64,000 nucleotides of DNA from Leucobacter rhizosphaerae (lineage in GTDB: Bacteria; Actinomycetota; Actinomycetes; Actinomycetales; Microbacteriaceae). The translations under genes and the position numbers were made by a program. The notes beneath the pieces are model-generated. The model saw only the letters and a program-made list of their open reading frames with translations. It was not told the origin of the DNA and did no database searches. Location of the stretch: contig NZ_CP095043.1 in assembly GCF_022919175.1 (NCBI RefSeq), forward strand, positions 1,922,001 to 1,986,000, given 5' to 3'. Each line of letters starts with the position of its first letter. Position 1 is the stretch's first letter. Positions 49,619 to 58,493 of the stretch are shown one piece after another.

Positions 49619-50254
49619 TCAGACGCCGCCGACCGGCACCGTCGCACCCCACTCGAAGGCACCGCTGAGCGCGGCCTCGAACTCGCCTTCGGCCTCCACA
49701 ACCCCGAGGCTCGGGATCCGGTCCACCAGCGTGCGCCGTGCCGCGACGACCGTCACCTCCATGCCGAATCCCCCGCCGAAGAGCTGCCGCAGCGGCGCGC
49801 TGACGAACGCATCGATCACCGGGTCGGGGCCGCCGCCCTGCGTGGTGACGATCAGCGCGGAACGGCCCGCGAACGGCTGCGTCGGGGTGTCGAACGCCGC
49901 CGTGATGCCCGGCACGTGCACCAGATCGATCCACGCCTTGAGCGTCGACGGCACCGCGTAGTTGTACATCGGGGCGCCGAGGACCACCGCGTCCGCCGCG
50001 AGCAGCTCCGCGATCAGTTCGCGCTGCAGCGCGTCAGTGGCCTCGTCGAGCGGCTCGCCCTCGCGCAGTCGCTCGGGCCAGTGCTGCGAGCGCTCGCGCA
50101 GGTGCGGCGGCGGATCGAGGTGCAGATCCCGCGTCACGACATCGAAGTCCGCGCCCCGGGACTGCCACCCGCGTGCGCACTCGGCCGTGAGGATCCGGCT
50201 CCGCGAGGCGGGATCGGCGATCGCGGAGTCGAGGTGCAGCAGCGTGGGCATCAT
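49619..50254 (-). CDS. azoR: FMN-dependent NADH-azoreductase / NAD(P)H quinone oxidoreductase
   Basis: A 211-residue flavodoxin-fold reductase. FMN phosphate loop near LLHLDSAIADPASRSR, flavin-binding APMYNYAVPSTLKAWID (about 94-110) and TTQGGG (about 137-142), all typical of AzoR. It reduces quinones or azo compounds by two electrons. It follows the E2 gene after 13 bp, so it may be the last gene of that operon. Confidence 0.9.
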   Translation of the reverse strand: MMPTLLHLDSAIADPASRSRILTAECARGWQSRGADFDVVTRDLHLDPPPHLRERSQHWPERLREGEPLDEATDALQRELIAELLAADAVVLGAPMYNYAVPSTLKAWIDLVHVPGITAAFDTPTQPFAGRSALIVTTQGGGPDPVIDAFVSAPLRQLFGGGFGMEVTVVAARRTLVDRIPSLGVVEAEGEFEAALSGAFEWGATVPVGGV

Positions 50255-50267
50255 CGGCCTCCTTCGG

Positions 50268-51635
50268 TCAGATCAGAATACTCATCGGGTGCTCGATGCG
50301 CTGCTGGAAGGCGGCGAGCCACTCCGCGGCGAGCGCACCGTCGAGCACACGGTGGTCGGCCGACAGCGTCACCGTCATGACCGTGGCGACGCCGAGCGAT
50401 CCGTCCGCCTGCACCACGGGACGCTGCTCGGCCGCACCGACCGCCAGGATCCCGGACTGCGGTGGGTTGAGGATCGCCGAGAACTCGCTCGTCCCGTACA
50501 TCCCGAGGTTCGAGACCGAGAACGAGCCGCCCTCGAGCTCGTGCTGCTTGAGCTTGCCGTCGCGGGCGCGGCCGGCGAGATCCCGGATCTGCGCCCCCAG
50601 CTGCCCCAGCGAGAGCTTCTCCACCCCGCGCACGACCGGCGTCAGCAGCCCGGCGGGCACCGAGACCGCGATCGCGATGTCCACGCCGTCGAACGTGCGC
50701 GTGGCTTCGTCCGTCCAGATCGCGTTCGCCGCGGGCACATCGGTGAGCGCTCCGGCAACGGCCTTCACGACCAGGTCGTTCACCGACACCTTCACCCCGT
50801 CGATCGCATTGATCTGCGATCGGAGCCCGAGCAGGGCGTCCATGCGGCAGTGCGCGACGAGGTAGAAGTGCGGCACGGTCGACTTGCTCTCGGTGAGTCG
50901 CCGCGCGATCGCGCGCCGCATGCCGGTGTGCGGGGTGTCGACGTACCCGGCCCCGGGCAGCGCCTGAGGGGTCGCTGCGGGTGCGGGCGTCGCGGCGGCC
51001 GGTGTCGCGGGCGCCTCTGTCGGAGCTGCGGTCGCGCGATCCGCCGCGGGCTGGAGCGCCTCGACATCGCGCCGCACGATCCGACCGTTCGGGCCGCTCC
51101 CGGTTACGCCCTGCAGGTCGAGCCCGCGCTCGCGCACGAGCTTCCGCACGAGCGGGCTCGCGAACTGCCGGTCGCCGGCGTCGGCTTCGGGCGCCGCCGC
51201 GGATCGCTCGGGTTCGGGATCGGCCGTCTGCGCCACCACGGGCGCCTCCTCGAGCGCGGGCGCCTCCTCGGGTGCGAGGTCCGCGTCCTGCGCCGCAACC
51301 GAACCCTCGGCCTCGGGCTCCGCTGCTCCGGCTTCCGGGACGACGGCCGGGTCGCCGTCGACGCCCGCCTCGGCGAGCGCCTCGTCCGCCGACTGCCCGC
51401 CGGTCGCGAGCACGGCGATGGGCGTGCCGACGGCGGCCGCGACCCCGGCATCCAGGAGGAGGCCCGCGAGCACTCCCGCGTCCTCCGCTTCGTACTCGAC
51501 CGTGGCCTTCTCGGTCTCGATCTCGACGATCGGCTGGCCCGAGGTGATCTCGTCGCCGACCGCGACCATCCAGCCAGCGATCGCCGCCTCAGCCGTGCCG
51601 GTCGCGATCTCCGGCATCCGCACGATGATGGCCAT
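50268..51635 (-). CDS. 2-oxoacid dehydrogenase E2 (dihydrolipoyl acyltransferase)
   Basis: A 455-residue E2. A single lipoyl domain (1-78) carries K43 in ETEKATVE. An acidic Ala/Glu/Pro linker (about 80-165), an E3/E1-binding domain (about 166-202; FASPLVRKLVRERGLDL, then SGPNGRIVRRDV), a second linker, and the catalytic domain (about 235-455) with SADHRVLDG follow. ATG 51635 overlaps the E1 stop by one base (TGATG). Lipoyl-dependent complex with the fused E1; no E3 gene is nearby, so it must share a genomic dihydrolipoamide dehydrogenase. Confidence 0.93.
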   Translation of the reverse strand: MAIIVRMPEIATGTAEAAIAGWMVAVGDEITSGQPIVEIETEKATVEYEAEDAGVLAGLLLDAGVAAAVGTPIAVLATGGQSADEALAEAGVDGDPAVVPEAGAAEPEAEGSVAAQDADLAPEEAPALEEAPVVAQTADPEPERSAAAPEADAGDRQFASPLVRKLVRERGLDLQGVTGSGPNGRIVRRDVEALQPAADRATAAPTEAPATPAAATPAPAATPQALPGAGYVDTPHTGMRRAIARRLTESKSTVPHFYLVAHCRMDALLGLRSQINAIDGVKVSVNDLVVKAVAGALTDVPAANAIWTDEATRTFDGVDIAIAVSVPAGLLTPVVRGVEKLSLGQLGAQIRDLAGRARDGKLKQHELEGGSFSVSNLGMYGTSEFSAILNPPQSGILAVGAAEQRPVVQADGSLGVATVMTVTLSADHRVLDGALAAEWLAAFQQRIEHPMSILI

Positions 51636-53824
51636 CACTTGCCTCCCATTGCTGCGCGCACGCGTTCGAGGCCTTCGACGACCTCTTCGGTGCCGGCGAT
51701 GGCGGCACGCTCGAGCACCTTCGAGATGCTCGGGCTCGCCTCGCCGCCGGTCACTCGGTCGACCGGCTGGTCGAGCCAATCGAAGTAGCGGCGCTGGATC
51801 TCATCGGCCAGCCAGGCACCGTAGGAGGAGCCACGAGCGCCCTGCTCCACGATGAGCACCGCGTTGGTCTTCCGAATGCTCTCGCCGATCGTGTCCCAGT
51901 CGATCGAGGCGCGGTCGAGCCAGCGCAGGTCGATGACCTCCGCGTCGATCCCGGTCTGCTCGACGGCCGCGAGCGCGTCGTCCACCATCGACAGGTAGGT
52001 GAGCACCGTGACATCCGCCCCCTCGCGCCGCACCGCGGCCGCGCCCGGCGGGATGATGTAGTCGAGGTCGGTGTCGGGAATGCGATCCGCCTTGCCGTAC
52101 AGCCCCATGTGCTCGATCACGAGCACGGGATCTTCGAGGGCGAGTGCGGCGTTCATGAGCCCGACGTAGTCGGCGGCGTTCGAAGCCGCCACGATGCGCC
52201 AGCCGGCCTGCGTCGCGAAGATGCCGGCCGGGTCCATGAGGTGCTGCGAGCCGTAGCCCGAGCCCATGGCGACCTTCGTGCGGAGCACGAGCGGCACCGT
52301 GTTGTTGTCGCCGAACATGTGGCGGGCCTTGCCCACCTGGTTGAAGACCTGGTCGGCCGCGACCCACATGAAGTCGGGGTACATGAACTCGACCACGGGT
52401 CGGATCCGTCCGTCGAGCGCTGCGCCGCCCGCGAACCCGAAGAACGCGTTCTCGCTGATGGGGGTGCCGACGACCCGCTTCGAGCCGTATTTCTGCGCGA
52501 GCCCCTTGGTCGCGCCGTTCGTGCCGCCGCCGAGCCGGTGCACGTCCTCGCCCAGCACGACGATGCGATCGTCGGCCGCCATGCGGCGGTCCATCGTCTC
52601 CGCCACGGCATCGACGAACTTGATGTCGCGCCACTCGCCGCCGATCTCCGCGGGCTCCTTCGCCTCCCACGCGTCGAGCTCGGAGGCGTCGCCGCGGATC
52701 CCCGTGTCGACGACCGCGGGATCGGGCCACAGCGCGGGCCGGATCCGTCGTTTGCCCTCGCGCTCCGGGTCGTCCTCGATGACCTTCGTCACCGCGTCGG
52801 ACATGGCCTGTTTGGCCTGATCCCGCACCGCCGCGGTCTCGGCCTCCGACAGGTACCCGAGTTCCTGCATCTTCGACGCGACGAGCAGCAGCGGATCGCG
52901 GGTGCGCCACTCCTTCTCCTCGGCCTTCGGGCGGTATCCGAAGGCACTGCCCGGGAAGGGGCCGTTCTGGTGGAAGAAGCGGTACACCTCGGCCTCGATG
53001 ATCGCCGGGCCCTCACCCGCGCGCATCTGCGCGAGCGCCTCCTGGGTCGCGAGATGCACGGCGAGCGGATCCATGCCGTCCACGCGCCACGACGGCACCC
53101 CGAAGCCCTGTCCGCGCACGGAGAATCGCGGATCGGCCGTCGCCTCGCTCGCGTGCGTCGACACCGCGTAGAGATTGTTCTCGATGAAGAACAGGATCGG
53201 GGTCTTCCACGCCGCCGCCAGGTTCATCGACTCGAGCACGGAGCCGATCTGGCTCGAACCGTCGCCGAAGTAGTTGATCGAGACGTCATCGGTCCCGGCG
53301 AACTGCTGCGCCCACGCGTTGCCCGCCGCGAGCGGTGCCCCGCCGCCGACAATGGCGTTCGTGCCGAGCGCGCCGGCCTCGAGCCACTGCAGGTGCATCG
53401 ATCCGCCTCGGCCGCCGGAGAAGCCGCTCGCGAGCCCCAGGATCTCGGAGAGCGTGCGGTCGAGCATGGCCTGCATATCGGCGTCGACGAGCGCGCTCAG
53501 GTCGAGCGCTCCGCCCGACACGTGCGTGATCGCCTTGGCGAGGAACTGGTGGTGCCCGCGGTGCGAGCCATTCACGCCGTCGGTCGAGCGCAGGGTGAGG
53601 ATCGAGCCCACGGCGCCGCCCTCCTGGCCGATGCTCGAGTGCGCGGGTCCGTGGACGAGGCCGGCGCCTGCGAGCTCCAGCACCGACTCCTCGAAGGTGC
53701 GGATGAGCTGCATCTGCCCGAGCATCGTGGCGAGCAGCGCCGGGTCGGCCTTCTTCCAGTCGGCGGCGGTGGTGGTCAGCTCGACCCAGGGCACGCCCGT
53801 CTCGAGTGTGCGGCGTCTCGGCAT
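51635..53824 (-). CDS. 2-oxoacid dehydrogenase E1, alpha and beta subunits fused
   Basis: A 729-residue thiamine-diphosphate enzyme. The N-terminal alpha part (about 30-375) has the TPP motif GDGSSQIGSVLESMNLAAAW and ENNLYAVSTH. The beta part (about 395-725) opens FVDAVAETMDRRMAADDRIV and has the GYGSQHLMDPAGIF region. The two are usually separate subunits. ATG 53824 is preceded by GGAGAAG. The substrate (pyruvate, branched-chain, acetoin or other) is not decidable. Divergent from a VOC protein and GntR regulator with FCD-type operators between. Confidence 0.9.
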   Translation of the reverse strand: MPRRRTLETGVPWVELTTTAADWKKADPALLATMLGQMQLIRTFEESVLELAGAGLVHGPAHSSIGQEGGAVGSILTLRSTDGVNGSHRGHHQFLAKAITHVSGGALDLSALVDADMQAMLDRTLSEILGLASGFSGGRGGSMHLQWLEAGALGTNAIVGGGAPLAAGNAWAQQFAGTDDVSINYFGDGSSQIGSVLESMNLAAAWKTPILFFIENNLYAVSTHASEATADPRFSVRGQGFGVPSWRVDGMDPLAVHLATQEALAQMRAGEGPAIIEAEVYRFFHQNGPFPGSAFGYRPKAEEKEWRTRDPLLLVASKMQELGYLSEAETAAVRDQAKQAMSDAVTKVIEDDPEREGKRRIRPALWPDPAVVDTGIRGDASELDAWEAKEPAEIGGEWRDIKFVDAVAETMDRRMAADDRIVVLGEDVHRLGGGTNGATKGLAQKYGSKRVVGTPISENAFFGFAGGAALDGRIRPVVEFMYPDFMWVAADQVFNQVGKARHMFGDNNTVPLVLRTKVAMGSGYGSQHLMDPAGIFATQAGWRIVAASNAADYVGLMNAALALEDPVLVIEHMGLYGKADRIPDTDLDYIIPPGAAAVRREGADVTVLTYLSMVDDALAAVEQTGIDAEVIDLRWLDRASIDWDTIGESIRKTNAVLIVEQGARGSSYGAWLADEIQRRYFDWLDQPVDRVTGGEASPSISKVLERAAIAGTEEVVEGLERVRAAMGGK

Positions 53825-53874
53825 GTGCTTCTCCAGTGATCGATCGTCGGTACTGCCCCCGACGATACGGTCAA

Positions 53875-53947
53875 TTGGATTCAATCGCAAGCCAATCTCG
53901 CCAATTGTTCCGCACTTCTCGGCGCATTAGTGAATATTTGGATACAA
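53875..53947. promoter_or_regulatory. Two FCD-GntR-type operators between E1 and VOC genes
   Basis: TTGGATTCAA (53875-53884) and TTGGATACAA (53938-53947) fit the TTGnATnCAA pattern of FadR/FCD-type GntR sites. They are 63 bp apart, about six turns. One lies 51 bp from the E1 start, the other 30 bp from the VOC start. The GntR protein at 54540 is the likely binder. Confidence 0.7.
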
Positions 53948-53976
53948 TCAGGAAGAAATCAACCCGAGGAGGCGTC

Positions 53977-54501
53977 ATGGCAATACCCGGCATTCGCGGC
54001 ACCGATCACATCGGATTCACGGTCCCCGACCTCGACGAGGCGCACCGGTTCCTCGTCGACATCCTGGGCTGCGAGCCGATCTATACGCTCGGCGCCAAGC
54101 GCTCGGACGACGACTGGATGCAGACCCACATCGGCGTGCACCCGCGCACGGTGATCTCCGAGATCCGCTTCTACCGCCTCGGGCACGGCACGAATTTCGA
54201 GGTCTTCCTCTACGAGCCGGCCGACGGGCAGCTCCCCGAGCCGCGCAACAGCGACATCGGCGGCCACCACCTCGCGTTCTACGTCGACGATCTCGACGTC
54301 GCCGTCGCCTACCTGCGGGAGCAGGGGGTCGAGGTGATGGGCGAGCCGACCGCAAGCGCGCAGTCGGCGAAGGGGCAGCGCTGGATCTACTTCCGCTCCC
54401 CCTGGGGCATGCAGTTCGAACTGGTGAGCTTCCCGGACGGCAAGGCGTACGAGTCGGGTGCCGAGCGGGTGCTGTGGCATCCCGCGCACCCGCAGAACTG
54501 A
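53977..54501 (+). CDS. VOC (glyoxalase/dioxygenase-fold) protein
   Basis: A 174-residue VOC-family protein with two beta-alpha-beta-beta-beta modules (about 6-80 and 92-155). Possible metal ligands are H11 in GTDHIGF, the His in GGHHLAFYV and the Glu in MQFELVS. ATG 53977 with GAGGAGG. Such proteins include lactoylglutathione lyases, extradiol dioxygenases and isomerases; substrate unknown. Probably co-transcribed with the GntR gene 38 bp downstream. Confidence 0.87.
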   Translation: MAIPGIRGTDHIGFTVPDLDEAHRFLVDILGCEPIYTLGAKRSDDDWMQTHIGVHPRTVISEIRFYRLGHGTNFEVFLYEPADGQLPEPRNSDIGGHHLAFYVDDLDVAVAYLREQGVEVMGEPTASAQSAKGQRWIYFRSPWGMQFELVSFPDGKAYESGAERVLWHPAHPQN

Positions 54502-54539
54502 CGTACGGTGGTGGGGTGACGAACAGCCGAGGAGACGAC

Positions 54540-55226
54540 ATGGCGACGACCGAAGCCCCCGGCCAGCGCGGCGGCGACGCCGGGGCGCGCGTCGCCGAGC
54601 GCCTGCGCGAGGAGATCCTGCGCGGCGCGCTCAGCCCGGGCGACCGGATCCTGCAGGAGGAGCTCGCGGAGCGCTTCGGTGCGAGCCGGGTGCCGATCCG
54701 CGAGGCGATCCGGATCCTGGTGCACGAGGGGCTCGTGACCACGGTCGCGAACTCCGGCTCCTGGGTCGCCCGTCTGACCCTCGCCGAGTGCGAGGAGGTG
54801 TACCTCATGCGCGAGCGGCTCGAGCCGCTGCTGCTGCGGTACAGCGCGCCGCACCTCACGGACGCCGACTTCGCGGAGCTGCAGTCGCTGGCGGCGCGCG
54901 TCGCGGACGCCTCCACCGCGGGAGACGTCGACGGGTTCCTGCGCTTCGACCGCCAGTTCCACCTTGCGAGCTACGCGCACGCCGAGACCCAGCAGCTCGG
55001 CGACCTCATCTCGAAGCTGTGGAACAGCACGGCACCGTACCGGCGCGCGTACGTCGCGACCTGGTCATCGGATCTCCAGCGGCTCGCCAACGACGAGCAC
55101 CACCTGCTCATCGAGACGCTGCGCGACCGCGACATCGACGAGGCCGAGCGGGTGCTCGCCGGACACATCCGGCGCACCCGGCGGCAGCTCGCGAGGCACC
55201 CGGAGATCTTCGGCGGGGAAAGCTAG
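54540..55226 (+). CDS. GntR/FCD-family transcriptional regulator
   Basis: A 228-residue regulator. Winged helix at about 14-80 (AERLREEILRGALSPGDRI, then ERFGASRVPIREAIRIL) and an FCD ligand domain (about 95-220) with DRQFH and a final HHLL helix that contribute metal/ligand His residues. ATG 54540 has GAGGAG 9 nt upstream. Its stop codon TAG and the convergent stop of the M24 gene share the same CTAG (55223-55226). Confidence 0.9.
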   Translation: MATTEAPGQRGGDAGARVAERLREEILRGALSPGDRILQEELAERFGASRVPIREAIRILVHEGLVTTVANSGSWVARLTLAECEEVYLMRERLEPLLLRYSAPHLTDADFAELQSLAARVADASTAGDVDGFLRFDRQFHLASYAHAETQQLGDLISKLWNSTAPYRRAYVATWSSDLQRLANDEHHLLIETLRDRDIDEAERVLAGHIRRTRRQLARHPEIFGGES

Positions 55227-56521
55227 TACTCGTTGGCGATGAAGAGCTCCTGGGCCGGGAACTTCGTCAGTACCGTCGTCCCGGTGTCCGTGACGACCAG
55301 CTCCTCCTCGATGCGAGCCGCCGAGACCCCGTCGGAGGCAGGGAAGTAGGTCTCCATCGCGAACACCATGCCCGGCCGGATCTCCACCGGATCCTCGAAG
55401 GAGTTCAGCCGGGAGATGATGGGGCGTTCATGCAGCCCGAGCCCCAGGCCGTGCGCGAACTGCAGTCCGAACGCCGCGAGCTCATTGTCGAACCCGAAGT
55501 CCTGCGCCTTCGGCAGCACCTTCGCGACGTCGTCGCTGCCGACCCCCGGGCGGACCGCATCGATGGCCGCGTCCATCCACTCCCGCGCCCGCGCGTAGGC
55601 GTCCTTCTGGATCTGCGTGGCAGAGCCGACGCCGAAGGTCCGGTAGTAGCACGTCCGGTAGCCGTTGAACGAGTGGATGATGTCGAAGAAGGCCTGGTCC
55701 CCGGGCCGGATGACCCGGTCGGTGAAGTTGTGCGGGTGCGGGTTGCACCGTTCGCCCGAGATCGCGTTCACCGCCTCGACCTGCTCGGAACCCATGGCGT
55801 ACAGTCGCTCATTCGCCAGCGCGACGATCTCGTTCTCTCGGATTCCGGGCTTGAGCACGTCGACGATGTCCTGGTACACCCCGTCGACCATCGCCGCGGC
55901 CTGGTTGAGCAGGGTGATCTCGTCGATGGACTTGATGACGCGGGCGTCCAGCATCGGCTGCTGGGCGTCGGCGATGCGCAGCCCCTGCCGCTCCATCTCG
56001 AACAGGAAGGGCGGTTCGATGATGTCGACGCCGATCGGGGCGTCGGCGAGGCCCTCGGAGGCGAGGATCGACCTGATCTCGGCGATGGCGGTCCGCATCA
56101 GCCCGGCCCGGGGCGCGACCGCTCCCCGGAACCCCAGGAACCCGGCACGGTAATCCTCCTCCGAGGCCCACTGCGAGTACAGCTGATGGTGCTTCACCGC
56201 GGACCCGAAGTCCCAGAGGATCGGATCCCGGCCCGGCAGCAGCAGCGCGTATCGGATCATCTTGTCGCCGAGCGCCCCGCCGATCCAGGTCTGCGTGGTG
56301 TACCGAATGTTGTAGAAATCGAAGAGCAGGAAGGCGCCGCACCCCGAGGCCGCGAGCGCCTCCTGCGCACGTCCCAGGCGGTATCGCCGGAGGCGGTCGA
56401 AATCGACCCGCGATTCGTAGTCGACCCCGGCGTGGCCGGGAGCCGGAATCGGCCGGCTCCAGTCGTACTCGGGTGACAGCTCGGAACGCCGGTGTCCCGG
56501 CCGAGCATCGGGTGCGGACAT
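55223..56521 (-). CDS. M24 (pita-bread fold) hydrolase with an altered metal site
   Basis: A 432-residue protein with a creatinase-type N-terminal domain (about 45-195) and an M24 catalytic fold (about 205-425). The first metal Asp (D280), His (H357) and Glu residues (E390, E405/E406) are present. The second bridging Asp, normally in SDxTRTF, is Cys here (C291 in TCYYRTF). So the two-metal aminopeptidase site looks broken, as in non-peptidase members such as creatinase or DddP-like lyases. ATG 56521 with GGAGAG. Last gene of the ADH-SDR-M24 operon. Confidence 0.87.
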   Translation of the reverse strand: MSAPDARPGHRRSELSPEYDWSRPIPAPGHAGVDYESRVDFDRLRRYRLGRAQEALAASGCGAFLLFDFYNIRYTTQTWIGGALGDKMIRYALLLPGRDPILWDFGSAVKHHQLYSQWASEEDYRAGFLGFRGAVAPRAGLMRTAIAEIRSILASEGLADAPIGVDIIEPPFLFEMERQGLRIADAQQPMLDARVIKSIDEITLLNQAAAMVDGVYQDIVDVLKPGIRENEIVALANERLYAMGSEQVEAVNAISGERCNPHPHNFTDRVIRPGDQAFFDIIHSFNGYRTCYYRTFGVGSATQIQKDAYARAREWMDAAIDAVRPGVGSDDVAKVLPKAQDFGFDNELAAFGLQFAHGLGLGLHERPIISRLNSFEDPVEIRPGMVFAMETYFPASDGVSAARIEEELVVTDTGTTVLTKFPAQELFIANEY

Positions 56522-56611
56522 GTCTCTCCAGTCGATCTCGGGACGGGTGGTTCGGGACGGGTGATCCGGCACGGGCCGCGCGGGATCGCGGCCCGCACCA
56601 AGCTGGCTCGG

Positions 56612-57334
56612 CTACTGCGCGGTGTAGCCGCCGTCGAGCACGAGCTCCGCGGCGGTCATGTAGCTGGATTCGTCACTCGCGAGGAACAGCGCGCCGTTCG
56701 CGATCTCGCGGGAGGTGCCGAGACGCCCGAGCGGGGTCTGCGCGAGCACCCCTGCGGTGATCTCCGCGTCCTGCGCCTCGATGAGCGGGGTGTCGATCAG
56801 GCCCGGATGCAGGGAGTTGCACCGGATCCCGTCGCCGATGTACGACAGTGCGACGTTCTTGCTGAGCAGTCGGACCGCCCCCTTGGACGCGGTGTACGCG
56901 GCGACACCGGCGGCGCCGGCGATCCCCCAGATCGACGAGGTGTTGATGATCGAGCCGCCACCGGCAGCCTGCATGTGCGGAATCACCGCCCGGCACCCGT
57001 AGAAGACACCATTGAGATTCACGTCGATCACACTCCGCCAGTCGTCGAGCGCGATGGTCGCCACCGGCTCGTACGACTGCACGATCCCGGCGTTGTTGAA
57101 GAGCACGTCGATGCGCCCGTGCTCCGCGATGATCGCGTCAACGACCCGACCCCAGGCCTCCTCGGAGGTGACGTCGAGCTCCACGGCGGTGATCCGATCG
57201 GACTCGTAGGCGCTGCCGGGGCGGAGATCCGCGGCGATCACGATCGCGCCCTCCTCCGCGAACCGCTCGGCGGTGGCGCGCCCGATGCCGCCTGCCGCCC
57301 CCGTGACCAGTGCGATCTTGTCGTTCAGCCTCAT
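56612..57334 (-). CDS. Short-chain dehydrogenase/reductase
   Basis: A 240-residue classical SDR. TGAAGGIG (11-18), NNAG (80-83), catalytic Ser (133/134), Y147 and K151 (YTASK), with D36 after beta-strand 2 favouring NAD over NADP. ATG 57334 has GGAGG. It lies 36 bp after the alcohol dehydrogenase. Substrate unknown; with its neighbours it likely oxidises a hydroxy compound. Confidence 0.9.
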   Translation of the reverse strand: MRLNDKIALVTGAAGGIGRATAERFAEEGAIVIAADLRPGSAYESDRITAVELDVTSEEAWGRVVDAIIAEHGRIDVLFNNAGIVQSYEPVATIALDDWRSVIDVNLNGVFYGCRAVIPHMQAAGGGSIINTSSIWGIAGAAGVAAYTASKGAVRLLSKNVALSYIGDGIRCNSLHPGLIDTPLIEAQDAEITAGVLAQTPLGRLGTSREIANGALFLASDESSYMTAAELVLDGGYTAQ

Positions 57335-57370
57335 TGCGTCCTCCAGTGATCTCGGTCGTGCGTGCGTCGG

Positions 57371-58345
57371 CTAGAGCGCCGCGGTCAGTTCGACGTGCAC
57401 CTTCAGGTTGCGCGACGCGTCCCGCGACGCGGCGATCGCGTCGATCGCGCCATCGATGGGGAATCGCTCCGTGACGAGCGGCGAGAGGTCGATGCCGGTG
57501 CGCTCCAGGAAGCGGATCGCCTCCGGCCATACCCCGGGCGAGCCGATGGTGCCGACGATGCTGAGCCCCTTCGACTGGATCAACCCGAGCGGGGCTGACG
57601 CCTCACTGCCCACGTTGATGCCGATGAAGCCGAGCCTGGCGCCGTGCGCGGCGATGCGGATCGCGTTGGCCATCACGTTCGGATTGCCGCTCGCCTCCAT
57701 GACCACACTCGGACCCCGCTCGTCGGTGAGCGACGCGAGCAGCGCCTCCGCCTCTGCCGGATCGACCGCGTGATCGGCACCGAGCTGCAGCGCGGCGTCG
57801 CGACGCGCGGCCGATGGCTCGACGGTCACGACCACGGCGCCGAGCGCGTGCGCCGCAGCCGTGGTCATCAGGCCGACAGGGCCGGCGCCGAGGACCGCGA
57901 CCGTGTCACTCGCGTTGATGTTCCCCACGGACATGAGCGCGTGGTACGCGACCGTGAAGGTCTCGATGAGCGCCGCGCTCGAGTAGTCGATGCTCGCCGG
58001 GATGCGGTGCAGCCACTCGGGCCGCGCCACGAAGAAGTCGGCGATCGCGCCGCTGATCGAGAATCCGAAGTGATCCTCCCCGATCACGCACTCGCCGACG
58101 ACCCGGTCTCCCACCGAGAAGTCGGTGACCCGCTCCCCCACGGCGACGATTTCGCCCGCCCACTCGTGCCCCGGGATGATCGGGTAGCTGAACGGGATGA
58201 TGTAGCGCCCCTCGAGGAGCTCGATGTCCGAGTGGCAGATCCCGACAGAGCGAGCCGCGACGAGCACCTCGTCGGCTCCGATCTCCGGAACCGGGAGCTC
58301 GGAGACCTCCGGGGTGTTCTCGTCGAGGAACTGCAGCGCTTTCAT
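57371..58345 (-). CDS. Zinc-type MDR alcohol dehydrogenase lacking the structural-zinc loop
   Basis: A 324-residue medium-chain dehydrogenase. Catalytic-zinc residues C37, H60 and E61 (GICHSD and GHEW) and cofactor motif LGAGPVG (about 152-158). The four-Cys structural-zinc lobe normally after residue 90 is absent; only C86 (VGECVIG) is there, and the protein is correspondingly short. It resembles the threonine/sorbitol dehydrogenase branch. First gene of the operon ADH-SDR-M24, divergent from the PRISE reductase. Confidence 0.88.
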   Translation of the reverse strand: MKALQFLDENTPEVSELPVPEIGADEVLVAARSVGICHSDIELLEGRYIIPFSYPIIPGHEWAGEIVAVGERVTDFSVGDRVVGECVIGEDHFGFSISGAIADFFVARPEWLHRIPASIDYSSAALIETFTVAYHALMSVGNINASDTVAVLGAGPVGLMTTAAAHALGAVVVTVEPSAARRDAALQLGADHAVDPAEAEALLASLTDERGPSVVMEASGNPNVMANAIRIAAHGARLGFIGINVGSEASAPLGLIQSKGLSIVGTIGSPGVWPEAIRFLERTGIDLSPLVTERFPIDGAIDAIAASRDASRNLKVHVELTAAL

Positions 58346-58427
58346 CAGATAACTCCTTTGTCGGCCGAATGATCACCGGTGGGCGCACCCTCGCCCCACC
58401 CGATTCATTCAGGCACACTAAGCAAAA

Positions 58428-58448
58428 CGTACAGTCTTAGCGTACACT
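58428..58448. promoter_or_regulatory. Direct repeat in the ADH/PRISE divergent promoter
   Basis: CGTACAGT (58428-58435) and CGTACACT (58441-58448) repeat with 13-bp spacing, and ACAGT/ACTGT form an imperfect inverted repeat across them. Possible operator or -10 elements (TACAGT, TACACT). No regulator gene is adjacent. Confidence 0.45.
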
Positions 58449-58493
58449 GTTTCGCAGTCCAGACCATAGTCAGAACGTTCAAAGGGGATCTCC

